A stretch of DNA of 64,000 nucleotides from JBDXHU01 sp039989475 (GCA_039989475.1 JBDXHU010000002.1:744001-808000), one strand, 5' to 3'. Shown: positions 17,033 to 26,164, counted from the first letter of the stretch. Numbers and translations are program-made. The notes: generated by a model from the sequence alone, not told the origin.

Positions 17033-17056
17033 GGTGTTATAGCTAACTATATCACC
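17033..17056. promoter_or_regulatory. 24-bp palindromic operator candidate
   Basis: Read on the minus strand the site is GGTG-A-TATAG-TTAG-CTATA-A-CACC, symmetric at 20 of 24 positions. It covers the -10 box of the DUF2807-GntR-ABC operon, so a bound dimer would block transcription. Binding by the co-encoded GntR regulator is inferred. Confidence 0.6.
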
Positions 17057-17073
17057 CATTCCGGAAACTGCAA
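17046..17073 (-). promoter_or_regulatory. Promoter of the DUF2807-GntR-ABC operon
   Basis: On the minus strand TTGCAG (17068-17073) and TATAGT (17046-17051) are separated by 16 bp. The -10 matches five of six consensus bases and is buried in the palindrome. Confidence 0.5.
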
Positions 17074-17095
17074 GCTTTTATTTTTCCCTTACTAT

Positions 17096-17548
17096 TCAGC
17101 GACTTGTGAATAAGGATTCTTGCATATTCGCGGCAATCGCCCGCCCAAGCTGCTTGGCGCGGTCCGCCTTGGGACCACTCCAGCCCTCATCCACCGCCTG
17201 CTGGAACAGGGTCAACCAGCGCTGAAAGTCCCCCGCATCCAGCCTGCGCTTGCCGTGCAGGCTGCGGTGAATATTCATGGTATGCCGCTGGTAGGAGCGC
17301 TCACCGAGCAGCAATTTACTCCAGTAATCCTTGATATGTGGCAGGTGCACTGCCAGGTCAACAGCGGCGACATCGAGGAAAATCGGGGCCAGTACCGGAT
17401 CGGCCAGGATCCGCTCGTAGAACTGATCGACAAGGATTTCTACCTGCTCGCGGCTGTTCAAGTCAACCCGCTCAGGGCTGTTTATATCTACCCGCTCAGG
17501 GCTGTCTATATCCACCCGCTCAGGGCTGTTAGAGTCGGCCCGCCCCAT
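17096..17548 (-). CDS. Group III-type truncated haemoglobin with N-terminal repeat
   Basis: The globin part (about residues 35-150) has FYERILADPVLAPIF, HIKDYWSKLLLGERSYQ, NIHRSLH, which carries the probable proximal His, and FQRWLTLFQQAVDEGW, matching group III truncated globins. Such proteins bind haem and O2 or NO. The preceding residues 8-39 are four 8-residue units (SPERVDID, SPERVDIN, SPERVDLN, then the degenerate SREQVEIL), encoded by a 24-bp tandem DNA repeat at 17443-17538. The last unit merges into helix A, so the repeat may be an expansion of it. The gene starts four bases after the der stop codon. Confidence 0.88.
   Translation of the reverse strand: MGRADSNSPERVDIDSPERVDINSPERVDLNSREQVEILVDQFYERILADPVLAPIFLDVAAVDLAVHLPHIKDYWSKLLLGERSYQRHTMNIHRSLHGKRRLDAGDFQRWLTLFQQAVDEGWSGPKADRAKQLGRAIAANMQESLFTSR
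17443..17538. repeat. 24-bp tandem repeat within the globin gene
   Basis: Three close copies begin with CCCGCTCAGGGCTGT at 17467, 17491 and 17515; a more diverged copy occupies 17443-17466. The period is a multiple of three, so each unit adds eight residues without a frameshift. Confidence 0.85.
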
Positions 17549-17552
17549 TGCA

Positions 17553-18959
17553 CTACTTCTTGCGGCTCTTGCCCTTCTTCACATGGGCCATCATGCGACG
17601 CTTGCGGGCTATCTGGCGGCCGGTCAGCTTGTTGCGCTTCCCGGCAAAGGGATTATCACTGGTTCTGAATTCCACTTTAACCGGCGTGCCTCCCAGGTCC
17701 AGCTCGCGCCGAAATATCTTCTCCAGGTAGCGCTGGTAGGATGCCGGCAACTTGCCGGTTTGATTTCCGTGAATAACAATCAGCGGGGGATTCTGCCCGC
17801 CCGCATGGGCATAGCGCAGCTTGATGCGGCGGCCATTGACCATGGGCGGCTCGTGATCCATAACCGCGGATTCAAGAATGCGGGTCAGCTGGTTGGTGGA
17901 TAGTTTGCGCGTGGCCGCATCATAGGCGGCATCGATAGAGCGATACAGATGTCCCACGCCGGTGCCGTGCAGTGCCGAGATAAAGTGTATATCGGCGTAG
18001 TCGATAAATTGCAGGCGGCGTTCCAGCTCAGTCTTGATACGCTCGCGCGTGTAAGTCTCCAGCCCGTCCCACTTGTTAATGGCTAACACCAGGCCGCGTC
18101 CCGCCTCGATCGCCTGGCCCAGCAGGTGCAAATCCTGGTCCACCAGGCCCTCACTGGCGTCCATCACGAGTACCACCACGTGAGCATCGTCAATGGCCTT
18201 CAAGGTTTTGACGATGGAAAATTTCTCCACCACCTGCTTAACGTTCTTGCGGCGCCTGACGCCCGCAGTATCGATCAGCGTATAGGTCGTGCCATCGCGC
18301 TCGAAATCGATATAGATACTGTCCCGGGTGGTGCCCGGCTGATCGTAAACCACCACCCGGTCTTCGCCCAGCAGGCGATTGACCAGGGTAGACTTGCCGA
18401 CGTTGGGCCGACCGACTATGGCCACCCTGATGCCGCCACCCTGCTCGTCTTCAGGCTCCTCGTCTGAAGGCACGAAATCTTCCAGCAAGTGCTCAATCAA
18501 GGGCTTGACCCCGCGGCCGTGGCTGGCGGCAATGGGATGTAAATCCTGCACACCCAGCGCATAAAAATCGGGCAGGGCGATATCTTCGTTAAGGCCGTCA
18601 ATCTTGTTCACGACCAGGTGAAAGGGCTTGTTCCTGCGTCGCAGATAAGCCACCAGCTCCTGGTCGCCGCTGGTCACTCCTGCACGCGCATCGACCAACA
18701 GGCATATGGCATCAGCCTCGGCCACAGCCGCCATCGACTGCTCGGCCATAGATGAGTCAATGCCCTCTTCCTCACCGGTGATGCCACCGGTATCGATAAC
18801 AATATATGGCTGTCCCTCGTAACTGGCTTCACCATATTTGCGATCACGGGTGAGGCCGGGAAAATCAGCCACCAGCGCATCGCGACTGCGAGTGAGGCGG
18901 TTGAACAGCGTCGACTTACCGACATTGGGGCGCCCGACCAGGGCGATAACCGGAATCAT
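17553..18959 (-). CDS. der: Ribosome biogenesis GTPase Der (EngA)
   Basis: The 468-residue protein has two tandem GTPase domains, each with GRPNVGKST in its P-loop, DTGG or DTAG in G3 and NKID or NKWD in G4, followed by a C-terminal KH-like domain. A Lys/Arg-rich tail (HVKKGKSRKK) ends the protein. Der acts in maturation of the 50S subunit. The ATG overlaps the bamB stop (TGATG). The yfgM-bamB-der order is that of other gammaproteobacteria. Confidence 0.98.
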   Translation of the reverse strand: MIPVIALVGRPNVGKSTLFNRLTRSRDALVADFPGLTRDRKYGEASYEGQPYIVIDTGGITGEEEGIDSSMAEQSMAAVAEADAICLLVDARAGVTSGDQELVAYLRRRNKPFHLVVNKIDGLNEDIALPDFYALGVQDLHPIAASHGRGVKPLIEHLLEDFVPSDEEPEDEQGGGIRVAIVGRPNVGKSTLVNRLLGEDRVVVYDQPGTTRDSIYIDFERDGTTYTLIDTAGVRRRKNVKQVVEKFSIVKTLKAIDDAHVVVLVMDASEGLVDQDLHLLGQAIEAGRGLVLAINKWDGLETYTRERIKTELERRLQFIDYADIHFISALHGTGVGHLYRSIDAAYDAATRKLSTNQLTRILESAVMDHEPPMVNGRRIKLRYAHAGGQNPPLIVIHGNQTGKLPASYQRYLEKIFRRELDLGGTPVKVEFRTSDNPFAGKRNKLTGRQIARKRRMMAHVKKGKSRKK

Positions 18960-20143
18960 CAGCCGCCCTTGGCAGATACCTGTAGAGCCATCAGCTTGCC
19001 GCCATTGGTAAATACATACAGCACGTCGTCCACTGCCAGCATGTCGGCGCGAATACCGCTGCTATCGATCTTGGTACGGCCGACAAAGTGGCCATCGGTC
19101 TGGGACATGAAGTGTACATAACCCTCAAAATCGCCCACTGCCACATAACCCTTGACGGCCTTTGGCGCACTCAAGCGACGATGGGTCAAGCCGCCCTGCT
19201 CCCAGCGCACGCCCTGGCCATTGCGATAGTACGCAATGACACTGCCGCTCTCTTCAGACACGTAGACATTGCCAAAGCCCTGGTCGAGTCCAACATAGCT
19301 GGAGACTTCCTGCTGCCAGGACTTGCGACCGGTCGCCACGTCCATTGCCGCTATCCGGCCCTGGTAGCTAACGGCGTAAAGCACGTTACTGGCCAGCAGC
19401 ATGCTGCCTTCAATATCGACAATGCGATCGATTTCAGAGCGACCCTCGGGAATGGCCACCCTGGCCTCCCAGCGCACGCCGCCATTTTGCAGATCGAGAG
19501 CCACTACCTTGCCATTTCCAAATCCAGCAATAGCAAAGCGCTCAAAAATTATTGGGGTGGAGGTGCCACGCAGCGTCAGCACCGGCAAGCTGCTGTCATA
19601 GGTCCACAGCTCTCCACCGTCTTCCGCACTGAGACCATGCAGGCGCCCATCATAGCTCTGCACCACGACCACCCTGCCGTTGGTTTGCGGCGGTGCCAGA
19701 ATTTCGCCCTGCAGTTGCACGCTCCACAGTTGCGCGCCATCTGCGGCAGACAGGGCCAGGACCTTGCCATCGCTGGTACCCAACAACACTATGTTTTCGC
19801 CTACACCGACCCCGCCACTCAGAGACTCATCGAGATCGACCTGCCAATGGCGCTTGCCGCTGACTCGATCCAGTGCGACAAGCTTGCCGTCATTACCAGC
19901 AGCATAAATACGGTCATCGTCCAGCACTGGCCGCAAATGGTAGAAGCCATCTCCCTGGCCACTGCCGACACCAGCACTCCACATCTTCTTCAGCTTGATC
20001 TCTGTAACAATATCTACCAGTGGTGCAGGTTCTTTGCCGTCCTCTTCATCGAGGGTAAACCAGCCTTTTACCGTACTGCAGCCACCAAGACTCAGCACCA
20101 GCAGCATGGATAACAGTAATCGCAGTGAGCGCGATAAATACAT
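18959..20143 (-). CDS. bamB: Outer-membrane assembly lipoprotein BamB
   Basis: The 394-residue protein starts with a lipoprotein signal peptide (LLLSMLLVLSLGGCST, lipobox LGGC) and continues as repeated PQQ-like beta-propeller blades (DRVSGKRHW, SAADGAQLWSV, SAEDGGELWTY and others). BamB is a periplasmic scaffold of the BAM complex that inserts beta-barrels in the outer membrane. I chose the ATG at 20143, directly before the signal peptide; a longer start would overlap yfgM. It lies four bases after the yfgM stop. Confidence 0.97.
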   Translation of the reverse strand: MYLSRSLRLLLSMLLVLSLGGCSTVKGWFTLDEEDGKEPAPLVDIVTEIKLKKMWSAGVGSGQGDGFYHLRPVLDDDRIYAAGNDGKLVALDRVSGKRHWQVDLDESLSGGVGVGENIVLLGTSDGKVLALSAADGAQLWSVQLQGEILAPPQTNGRVVVVQSYDGRLHGLSAEDGGELWTYDSSLPVLTLRGTSTPIIFERFAIAGFGNGKVVALDLQNGGVRWEARVAIPEGRSEIDRIVDIEGSMLLASNVLYAVSYQGRIAAMDVATGRKSWQQEVSSYVGLDQGFGNVYVSEESGSVIAYYRNGQGVRWEQGGLTHRRLSAPKAVKGYVAVGDFEGYVHFMSQTDGHFVGRTKIDSSGIRADMLAVDDVLYVFTNGGKLMALQVSAKGG

Positions 20144-20147
20144 CAAC

Positions 20148-20864
20148 TTATTCCTCGAGCTCGGCCGGCAGTTCACGCCCGGTTTCGGGCGCGGATTCAG
20201 GCGTGGCTTCCCGCGCAGAAATGGGCGTCAGCGCACGCAGCTTCAACTGCAGGGCCTCACTGGCACCGACACCTGAGGCGGCGGCCAGCCCCAGTGCTTG
20301 CTCATAGGCGATTATCGCCTCTTCGCGCTGACCCAGTTGCAGATACATGTCGCCTTTTGCTTCCAGGAAGGCGGGCTCAAATGCGCCGGGTTCGGCGGCA
20401 CTGATTATCTCAAGCCCCTGCTCAGGATTACCGCGTGCCGCCTCGACCCTGGCCAGACGCAGTTCGGTGAGCAAGCGAAGTTCAGTATCGGGATTGCTGG
20501 TCAGCACCCAGCGCAATTCCTGTTCCGCCGTTTCAGTATCATTTTCTATCATGGCCAGACGCGCCAGGTGCAGGGCGGCGAACTGGGCATAGGTAGTGCC
20601 CGGGTAGTCGTTCTTAATGCCTTCCGCCAGGTGACGCGTAGTGCTGACCTGGGCCTCGCTGCGCGTCTCGCGCACCGCATCCAGCATTTCGTCGTAGCGG
20701 GCAGAAGCCTCAGCCGCAACATTTGCACTGTGCTGCTGCCAGCCCTGCCAGCCAAATCCCACGCCCAGGGCGAGCGCAATCGCCAACAGGGTAGAACGAC
20801 CATTTTCGTCCCACCACTTGCGCAGCGCTTCTACCTGTTCTTCTTCAGTACGATAAGCTTCCAC
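20148..20864 (-). CDS. yfgM: YfgM-family TPR ancillary SecYEG translocon protein
   Basis: The 238-residue protein has a short cytoplasmic N-terminus, one membrane segment (STLLAIALALGVGFGW, about residues 24-40) and a periplasmic tetratricopeptide domain, followed by a Glu-rich tail. YfgM links SecYEG to periplasmic chaperones. The start is GTG, overlapping the hisS stop (TAGTG). The hisS-yfgM-bamB-der order supports the call. Confidence 0.93.
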   Translation of the reverse strand: MEAYRTEEEQVEALRKWWDENGRSTLLAIALALGVGFGWQGWQQHSANVAAEASARYDEMLDAVRETRSEAQVSTTRHLAEGIKNDYPGTTYAQFAALHLARLAMIENDTETAEQELRWVLTSNPDTELRLLTELRLARVEAARGNPEQGLEIISAAEPGAFEPAFLEAKGDMYLQLGQREEAIIAYEQALGLAAASGVGASEALQLKLRALTPISAREATPESAPETGRELPAELEE

Positions 20865-22147
20865 TAGATTTCCTCGTGTTCAATTAATTCATTAACTTCT
20901 GCCAGCAGGCCGTCAAAGGCAACATTGCGTTGCTCGGCGCCGCCGCGCAGTGGCTTGACGGCGATCTCGCCTCGCGCCAGTTCGTCCTCACCCAGGATCA
21001 CTGCCAGCCTGGCCCCACTGCGATCCGCCTTCTTCAGTTGGCTTTTGAAACTGCCACCACCTGTATGCATGACGATTTTCGCCGCTGGCATTTCGTCGCG
21101 CAGCGCCTCTGCCATAGCAACAGCTGCCAATTCACAGGCTGAGCCAACAGCAACAAAATAAACATCGGCCTGCACGGGTGCCGCCGGTGCGGAACCCAAT
21201 TCCTGCATCAGCAAGACCAGTCGCTCCAGGCCCATTGCGAAGCCGGCCGCGGGAGTCGCTTTGCCACCCAGTTGCTCGACCAGGCCATCGTAGCGTCCCC
21301 CGGCACAAACAGTACCCTGCGCGCCCAGCGCGCTGGTAACCCACTCAAACACAGTGCGGTTATAGTAATCGAGACCACGCACCAGGCGCGGATTGATGGT
21401 GAAGCTGATACCAGCACTGTCGAGTAAATCGCGCAGGCGCTGAAAATGCTCCGTAGCCTCCGCGTCCAGATAGTCATGCAGCTCCGGGGCATCGGTGAGC
21501 AGGGCCTGGGTAGCCGGCGACTTGCTATCGAGCACACGCAGTGGATTGCTTTCCAGGCGACGCTGGCTGTCCTCATCCAACTCATCGACGTGGGCACGCA
21601 AATACGCCTGCAATGCCTCGCGATAGCGGCTGCGCGACTCCAGGTCGCCCAGCGAGTTCAGCTGTAACTCCACAGCCGAATCCACACCGAGAGCGCGCCA
21701 CAATCGAGCGCTGAGCAGTATCAGTTCCGCCTCCACATCGGCACTGGCGGTGCCGAAGACTTCTACCCCGATTTGGCTAAATTGACGCTGCCGACCTTTT
21801 TGCGGGCGTTCGTAGCGGAACATCGGACCGGCGTACCACAGTTTCTGCTGGCTCCCCAGCAGCCCGTGCTGACTCACTGCACGCACACAGCCAGCCGTGC
21901 CCTCGGGTCGCAGCGTCAGGCTTTTATCATTACGATCGGGAAAGGAGTACATCTCCTTCTCAACGATATCGGTAACTTCACCGATAGCGCGACTGAATAG
22001 CGCGGTTTCTTCGACGACAGGCAAGCGTATTTCACGGTATCCATAAGCCTCGAGCACCTGCGACGTAGTTCGCTCAAGGTGCTGCCAGAGGTGTATGTCC
22101 TCGGGCAGAATGTCGTTCATCCCGCGGATGGCGCGAATCTGGTTCAC
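20864..22147 (-). CDS. hisS: Histidyl-tRNA synthetase
   Basis: The 427-residue class II synthetase begins NQIRAIRGMNDILPED, the conserved HisS opening, and has LTLRPEGTAGCVRA (motif 2), the histidine-specific LVRGLDYYNRTVFEWV, and CAGGRYDGLVEQLGG, with an anticodon-binding domain at the C-terminus. I chose the GTG at 22147 because it begins ten bases after the ispG stop and has AAGGA six bases upstream. The length then matches the 424 residues of E. coli HisS. Confidence 0.97.
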   Translation of the reverse strand: MNQIRAIRGMNDILPEDIHLWQHLERTTSQVLEAYGYREIRLPVVEETALFSRAIGEVTDIVEKEMYSFPDRNDKSLTLRPEGTAGCVRAVSQHGLLGSQQKLWYAGPMFRYERPQKGRQRQFSQIGVEVFGTASADVEAELILLSARLWRALGVDSAVELQLNSLGDLESRSRYREALQAYLRAHVDELDEDSQRRLESNPLRVLDSKSPATQALLTDAPELHDYLDAEATEHFQRLRDLLDSAGISFTINPRLVRGLDYYNRTVFEWVTSALGAQGTVCAGGRYDGLVEQLGGKATPAAGFAMGLERLVLLMQELGSAPAAPVQADVYFVAVGSACELAAVAMAEALRDEMPAAKIVMHTGGGSFKSQLKKADRSGARLAVILGEDELARGEIAVKPLRGGAEQRNVAFDGLLAEVNELIEHEEI

Positions 22148-22157
22148 TGTCTGTCCT

Positions 22158-23282
22158 TCAGGCTTTGTAAATGAGGTCAGCGGAGCCGGCATCGTGCTGT
22201 TGCTCCAGCTCGGCTGCACGCTGCCTGATCACCTGTTCAAGGTGATCGATGAAATCCTGGTTGCTAACCTTGTGGTCCGGCTCGCCACCGATATAAATCA
22301 GGTTGCTTGGTGAGGCACCGGTAAGTCCCACATCGGCTTCACGCGCCTCACCCGGTCCATTCACAATGCAGCCGATTACAGCCACATCCATGGGTGTGCG
22401 AATATCTTCCAGGCGTTGCTCAAGGCTATTCATCGTACCGATGACATCAAAGTTCTGCCGCGAACAGCTGGGACAGGCGATAAAATTAATGCCATTGGAT
22501 CGCAGCTTCAGGCTCTTGAGGATATCAAAACCCACCTTAACTTCTTCCACCGGATCAGCGGCAAGAGAAATACGGATGGTATCGCCGATTCCCTCCATTA
22601 ACAGCAAACCCAGCCCAACCGATGACTTTACCGTGCCACCGCGCAGGCCACCGGCCTCGGTGATACCCAGGTGCAGCGGCTGATCAATCTGCCTGGAAAT
22701 CAAACGGTAGGCATCAACGGCCATAAAAACATCGGAGGCCTTCACACTGAGTTTGAAGTCCTGGTAATCAAGCTTGTCCAGTATATCGACATGACGCATG
22801 GCTGATTCGACCAGTGCCTCGGCGGTCGGTTCACCGTACTTGCGCTGTAAATCTTTTCCGATAGAGCCCGCGTTGACGCCAATACGAATTGGTATGCCAT
22901 GATCACGACAGCTGTCGACCACGGCGCGAACACGTTCGTCACGGCCGATATTGCCAGGATTGATACGCAGGCAGTCCACGCCGTATTCGGCCACTTTAAG
23001 CGCTATCTTGTAATCAAAGTGAATGTCCGCGACCAGGGGCACACTGACCTGCTGCCGAATAAGCCGGAACGCCTCCGCCGCTTCCATGCTGGGCACTGAT
23101 ACCCGCACAATATCTGCGCCCGCTTGCTGGATAGCTTCAATCTGGGCAACCGTGGCGCCGACATCGCAGGTTTCCGTATTGGTCATGCTCTGCACACTGA
23201 TCGGCGCATCTCCACCGACCGGGACATTTCCCACCATGATCTGCCGGGTCTTGCGTCGTTTTATGGGTGATTCAGCGTTCAT
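22158..23282 (-). CDS. ispG: 4-Hydroxy-3-methylbut-2-en-1-yl diphosphate synthase (IspG)
   Basis: The 374-residue enzyme makes HMBPP in the methylerythritol phosphate route. The iron-sulphur ligands are visible in CPSCSRQNFD and GCIVNGPGE; the TIM-barrel half has VPLVADIHFDYKIAL and GVNAGSIGKDL. The ATG overlaps the rodZ stop by four bases (ATGA). The rodZ-ispG-hisS order is conserved. Confidence 0.98.
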   Translation of the reverse strand: MNAESPIKRRKTRQIMVGNVPVGGDAPISVQSMTNTETCDVGATVAQIEAIQQAGADIVRVSVPSMEAAEAFRLIRQQVSVPLVADIHFDYKIALKVAEYGVDCLRINPGNIGRDERVRAVVDSCRDHGIPIRIGVNAGSIGKDLQRKYGEPTAEALVESAMRHVDILDKLDYQDFKLSVKASDVFMAVDAYRLISRQIDQPLHLGITEAGGLRGGTVKSSVGLGLLLMEGIGDTIRISLAADPVEEVKVGFDILKSLKLRSNGINFIACPSCSRQNFDVIGTMNSLEQRLEDIRTPMDVAVIGCIVNGPGEAREADVGLTGASPSNLIYIGGEPDHKVSNQDFIDHLEQVIRQRAAELEQQHDAGSADLIYKA

Positions 23283-24280
23283 AAGTCGCCAACGGTAAAG
23301 CGCGCCGTATCCCGACCCGGGCGCGTGCGCACGGCGAAAGGCTCACCCTGGTAAAGCACTTCGACCGCAGCGGCATCCCCGGCCAGGACCTGGAACGGGG
23401 GCTTGCCATCCAGTTGCAAGACATCACCCGCTGCACGCAGGTCGGCGTATATTAACTGGCCATCAGCATCGCGCACTTCCAACCAGCAGTCGCCGCTGAA
23501 ACTGAATTCGAGCGCCGCAGTCAATCCGTCCGCGCCAGCCACATCTGCCGTATCGTTATCGGCCAGCAACGACGAGCCTGCATCCTCGTCCGGGGACAAG
23601 GCGCTAGCAGCATCCTGTCCAGCCTCGGGCGACTCAGGCTCGGGCAGCTCGCTATCAAATTCAATCCCGGCGTCAGCCGCTGCGATAGTAGTGGCCTCAG
23701 GTTCCGGTTCGGGCTCTGGTTCGGGTTCGGGTTCCGGCTCCGGCTCCGGCTCCGGCTCCGGGGCAGGCTCCCGCTCTGCTGTAATCTCGGCAGCCGCCGG
23801 CCTGGCGTCGGGTTTTGCCGCGGGTTTCTCCAGCGGCGCCCTGCTGTTACTTGCCGCAGATGAAGTACTGTCCTGCCACCACCAGAAACCGAGTACGCAG
23901 ATCAGGGCCACAACTATTCCCAGCACCATGGCAAAGCCGGTCTTTTGCGCGCCGTTTTCGGTGATCGAAACCCTGTGCCCGTCGGGGCCGACAGCATCTT
24001 CAAAGCCCTGCGCATCGTAAGCTGCCAGCACAAGCTCTTCATCCAGGTTGACTGCTTTTGCATAGGCGCGCAGATAGCCGCGGACAAAGGCGGGGCCACG
24101 CAAACTATCGAATCGATTCTCTTCGATGGCGGTCACATTGACCGGCATCCATTTCAGGCGATCGGCCATCTCCCGGGTGGAGAAGCCGGTCTGCTCACGC
24201 GCTTCACGCAGCATGTGACCCGGGGTCACCTGCTGCTCACTGACAACTTCAGTAGTCTCCACTTTGAACCGCCCGCTCAT
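23279..24280 (-). CDS. rodZ: Cytoskeleton protein RodZ
   Basis: The 333-residue protein has an N-terminal helix-turn-helix (LREAREQTGFSTREMADRL and following), one membrane segment (GFAMVLGIVVALICVLGFWWW, about 115-135), a periplasmic linker with about twelve Glu-Pro dipeptides, and a C-terminal DUF4115 domain (SGDCWLEVRDADGQLIYADL). RodZ anchors MreB and helps set rod shape. The ATG at 24280 lies inside the end of pilW, so the genes overlap by about 30 bases. The Glu-Pro linker is encoded by a 6-bp repeat near 23698-23768. Confidence 0.94.
   Translation of the reverse strand: MSGRFKVETTEVVSEQQVTPGHMLREAREQTGFSTREMADRLKWMPVNVTAIEENRFDSLRGPAFVRGYLRAYAKAVNLDEELVLAAYDAQGFEDAVGPDGHRVSITENGAQKTGFAMVLGIVVALICVLGFWWWQDSTSSAASNSRAPLEKPAAKPDARPAAAEITAEREPAPEPEPEPEPEPEPEPEPEPEPEATTIAAADAGIEFDSELPEPESPEAGQDAASALSPDEDAGSSLLADNDTADVAGADGLTAALEFSFSGDCWLEVRDADGQLIYADLRAAGDVLQLDGKPPFQVLAGDAAAVEVLYQGEPFAVRTRPGRDTARFTVGDL
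23698..23768. repeat. 6-bp tandem repeat encoding the RodZ Glu-Pro linker
   Basis: About twelve units of GG(T/C)TC(C/G/T) read as Glu-Pro on the minus strand. The variable third bases suggest an old, drifting array. Confidence 0.8.
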
Positions 24281-25031
24281 AGGCCTGAAATTCCGGGGAT
24301 TTAGGGTATAAGTTGCGCAACGCCAGACCATAGCTGGCCTCGGCGTCCTGCTCGCCGAGCTTATGGGACAATCTCACGCCCAGCCACAGCGCCCGCGCCG
24401 ACAGACTGCGACTAAAACCACGATAGCTGTCCAGGTAGCGCTGGGCCAGGGCCCAGTTGTCGTCTCCATATTCGATATGCGCCAGCTCCAGCAGGGCTAT
24501 TCTATTGCCCCGGTCCATGGTCAGCGCACGCGTGAAGGCCTCACGGGCACCGGCCGTTTCGCCGAGTCGCACCCGGCAAAGACCCAGGTTAACAAAGGCC
24601 TGGGGGCGTGACTCGTAGAGCGTATCCTTGACCACGACTTCCAACTGTCGTTCAGATTCGGCATAGCGCCCGCGCGAGTAAAGAAATGCAGCATAGTTAT
24701 TCCGTGCGCGGGAAAAGGGCTTCTTCAAGGAAATAGCGCGCTCGAAGTTTTCTTCCGCCAACTCGTATTCGCCTGTGCTCTGGTAAACCAGGGCAAAGGC
24801 TTCCGCGACCTCGGCGGAATTCGGGTCAATTTCCTGCGCTATCTTGAGATTGCGCTTGGCGTCCTCCCAGTTTTGCTCACCGATATAACTACGCGCCAAT
24901 TGCACCCGGGTTTTCAATGCCTCCTGGGGCGATGCCTCGGCGGTAAAAACCCGCCCTTCCTGGGTGACACAGGCCGAAACCAGCAGCGCCAGTCCTGCCA
25001 CTATCACGCATCGCGATATTGATTGCCTCAC
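24249..25031 (-). CDS. pilW: Type IV pilus assembly lipoprotein PilW/PilF (TPR)
   Basis: The roughly 260-residue protein begins with a lipoprotein signal (ISRCVIVAGLALLVSACVT, lipobox LVSAC) and is otherwise built of TPR repeats such as AFALVYQSTGEYELAEENFERA. In the outer membrane PilW/PilF helps secretin multimerise. I chose the GTG at 25031, which has GGGGA five bases upstream; another GTG at 25043 adds four residues. The place between rlmN and rodZ is standard in pseudomonads. Confidence 0.92.
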   Translation of the reverse strand: MRQSISRCVIVAGLALLVSACVTQEGRVFTAEASPQEALKTRVQLARSYIGEQNWEDAKRNLKIAQEIDPNSAEVAEAFALVYQSTGEYELAEENFERAISLKKPFSRARNNYAAFLYSRGRYAESERQLEVVVKDTLYESRPQAFVNLGLCRVRLGETAGAREAFTRALTMDRGNRIALLELAHIEYGDDNWALAQRYLDSYRGFSRSLSARALWLGVRLSHKLGEQDAEASYGLALRNLYPKSPEFQAYERAVQSGDY

Positions 25032-25033
25032 CT

Positions 25034-26158
25034 CTATCCCCACCTGATCACCTGCTCTTCTTGTTGTTGTTGGCGGTAGCGCTCGCTGCGGCGAGTTCGG
25101 TCAACGACTTCCCCGACCAGCTGCCCACAGGCGGCGTCAATATCGTCGCCCCGGGTAGTACGCACGGTCACGATATAGCCTGCATCCACCAGTACCTGCC
25201 AAAAGCGAGAGACTGCATTACCACTGGGGCGCGCGTAGTCAGATTGTGCAAATGTGTTGAATGGAATCAAATTTATCTTGCAGGGAAAGTCCTGCAGCAA
25301 TTCTGCCAAAGCTCGCGCCTGGTCCGGCTGGTCATTGACGCCGGCGATCAGCGTGTATTCGACCGTGACCACCCGCTTCTTGTCTGACTGTCGTGACATG
25401 TAGTTGCGACAGCTTTCCAGCAGCACTTCAATCGGGTACTTACGATTAATGGGTACCAGTTGATCACGCAGCTCATTGGTCGGCGCGTGCAGTGAGACCG
25501 CCAGGGAAACCTCGCTGACCTCGGCCAGCTTATCCAGGGCCGGTACCACACCTGAAGTACTCAAGGTCACCCGGCGCTTGGACAAACCGTATGCGAGGTC
25601 TTCCAGCATCAGGTCCATTGCATCAACCACGTTGTCGAAATTGAGCAGGGGCTCGCCCATACCCATCATGACCACATTGGTTACCTTGCGACCATTGCCA
25701 CTCTGGAAGGCGTCGTATGACTTCAACGCCAGCCACACCTGGCCGATGATTTCAGCGGCGCTAAGATCGCGCTGAAAACCCTGCTTACCGGTGGAACAGA
25801 AACTGCAGTCCAGGCTGCAACCAACCTGGGAGGAAACGCAGAGCGTGCCACGCCCACCGTCGGGAATGAACACGGTCTCGATCAAGCCGCCACCGTCAAC
25901 ACGGATGGCCCACTTGCGCGTGCCGTCCTCCGAGTCCTGCTGGCTCACCACCTCAGGCGCACGAACTTCTGCCACTGCCTGCAGCTTTTCACGCAGGGGT
26001 TTGCTGAGGTTGGTCATCTCTTCAATTGAATCGACGCCGGCATGGTGAATCCATTTCAGCACCTGCTGCGCACGAAAGGGCTTCTCTCCCAGTTCCAGAA
26101 AGAAGGCCTGTAACCCGGGCAGGGTAAGCCCCAGTAGATTCGTACGCGGTGTATCCAT
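25034..26158 (-). CDS. rlmN: Dual-specificity 23S rRNA/tRNA adenine-C2 methyltransferase RlmN
   Basis: The 374-residue radical-SAM enzyme has the cluster motif CSLDCSFCSTGKQGF (CxxxCxxC) and the C-terminal methyl-transfer cysteine in GDDIDAACGQL. It methylates A2503 of 23S rRNA and A37 of some tRNAs. The GMGEPLLNFDNVV motif of the SAM-binding barrel is present. It sits six bases after ndk and just before pilW. Confidence 0.98.
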   Translation of the reverse strand: MDTPRTNLLGLTLPGLQAFFLELGEKPFRAQQVLKWIHHAGVDSIEEMTNLSKPLREKLQAVAEVRAPEVVSQQDSEDGTRKWAIRVDGGGLIETVFIPDGGRGTLCVSSQVGCSLDCSFCSTGKQGFQRDLSAAEIIGQVWLALKSYDAFQSGNGRKVTNVVMMGMGEPLLNFDNVVDAMDLMLEDLAYGLSKRRVTLSTSGVVPALDKLAEVSEVSLAVSLHAPTNELRDQLVPINRKYPIEVLLESCRNYMSRQSDKKRVVTVEYTLIAGVNDQPDQARALAELLQDFPCKINLIPFNTFAQSDYARPSGNAVSRFWQVLVDAGYIVTVRTTRGDDIDAACGQLVGEVVDRTRRSERYRQQQQEEQVIRWG

Positions 26159-26164
26159 GGCTGC

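Noticed and set aside
19088..20113. Long open frame on the plus strand (341 codons) antisense to bamB
   Set aside because: BamB is certain on the other strand; the frame is a by-product of GC-rich codon bias.
22148..22219. Longer hisS start inside ispG
   Set aside because: The GTG at 22147 has its own ribosome site and gives the family's usual N-terminus and length.
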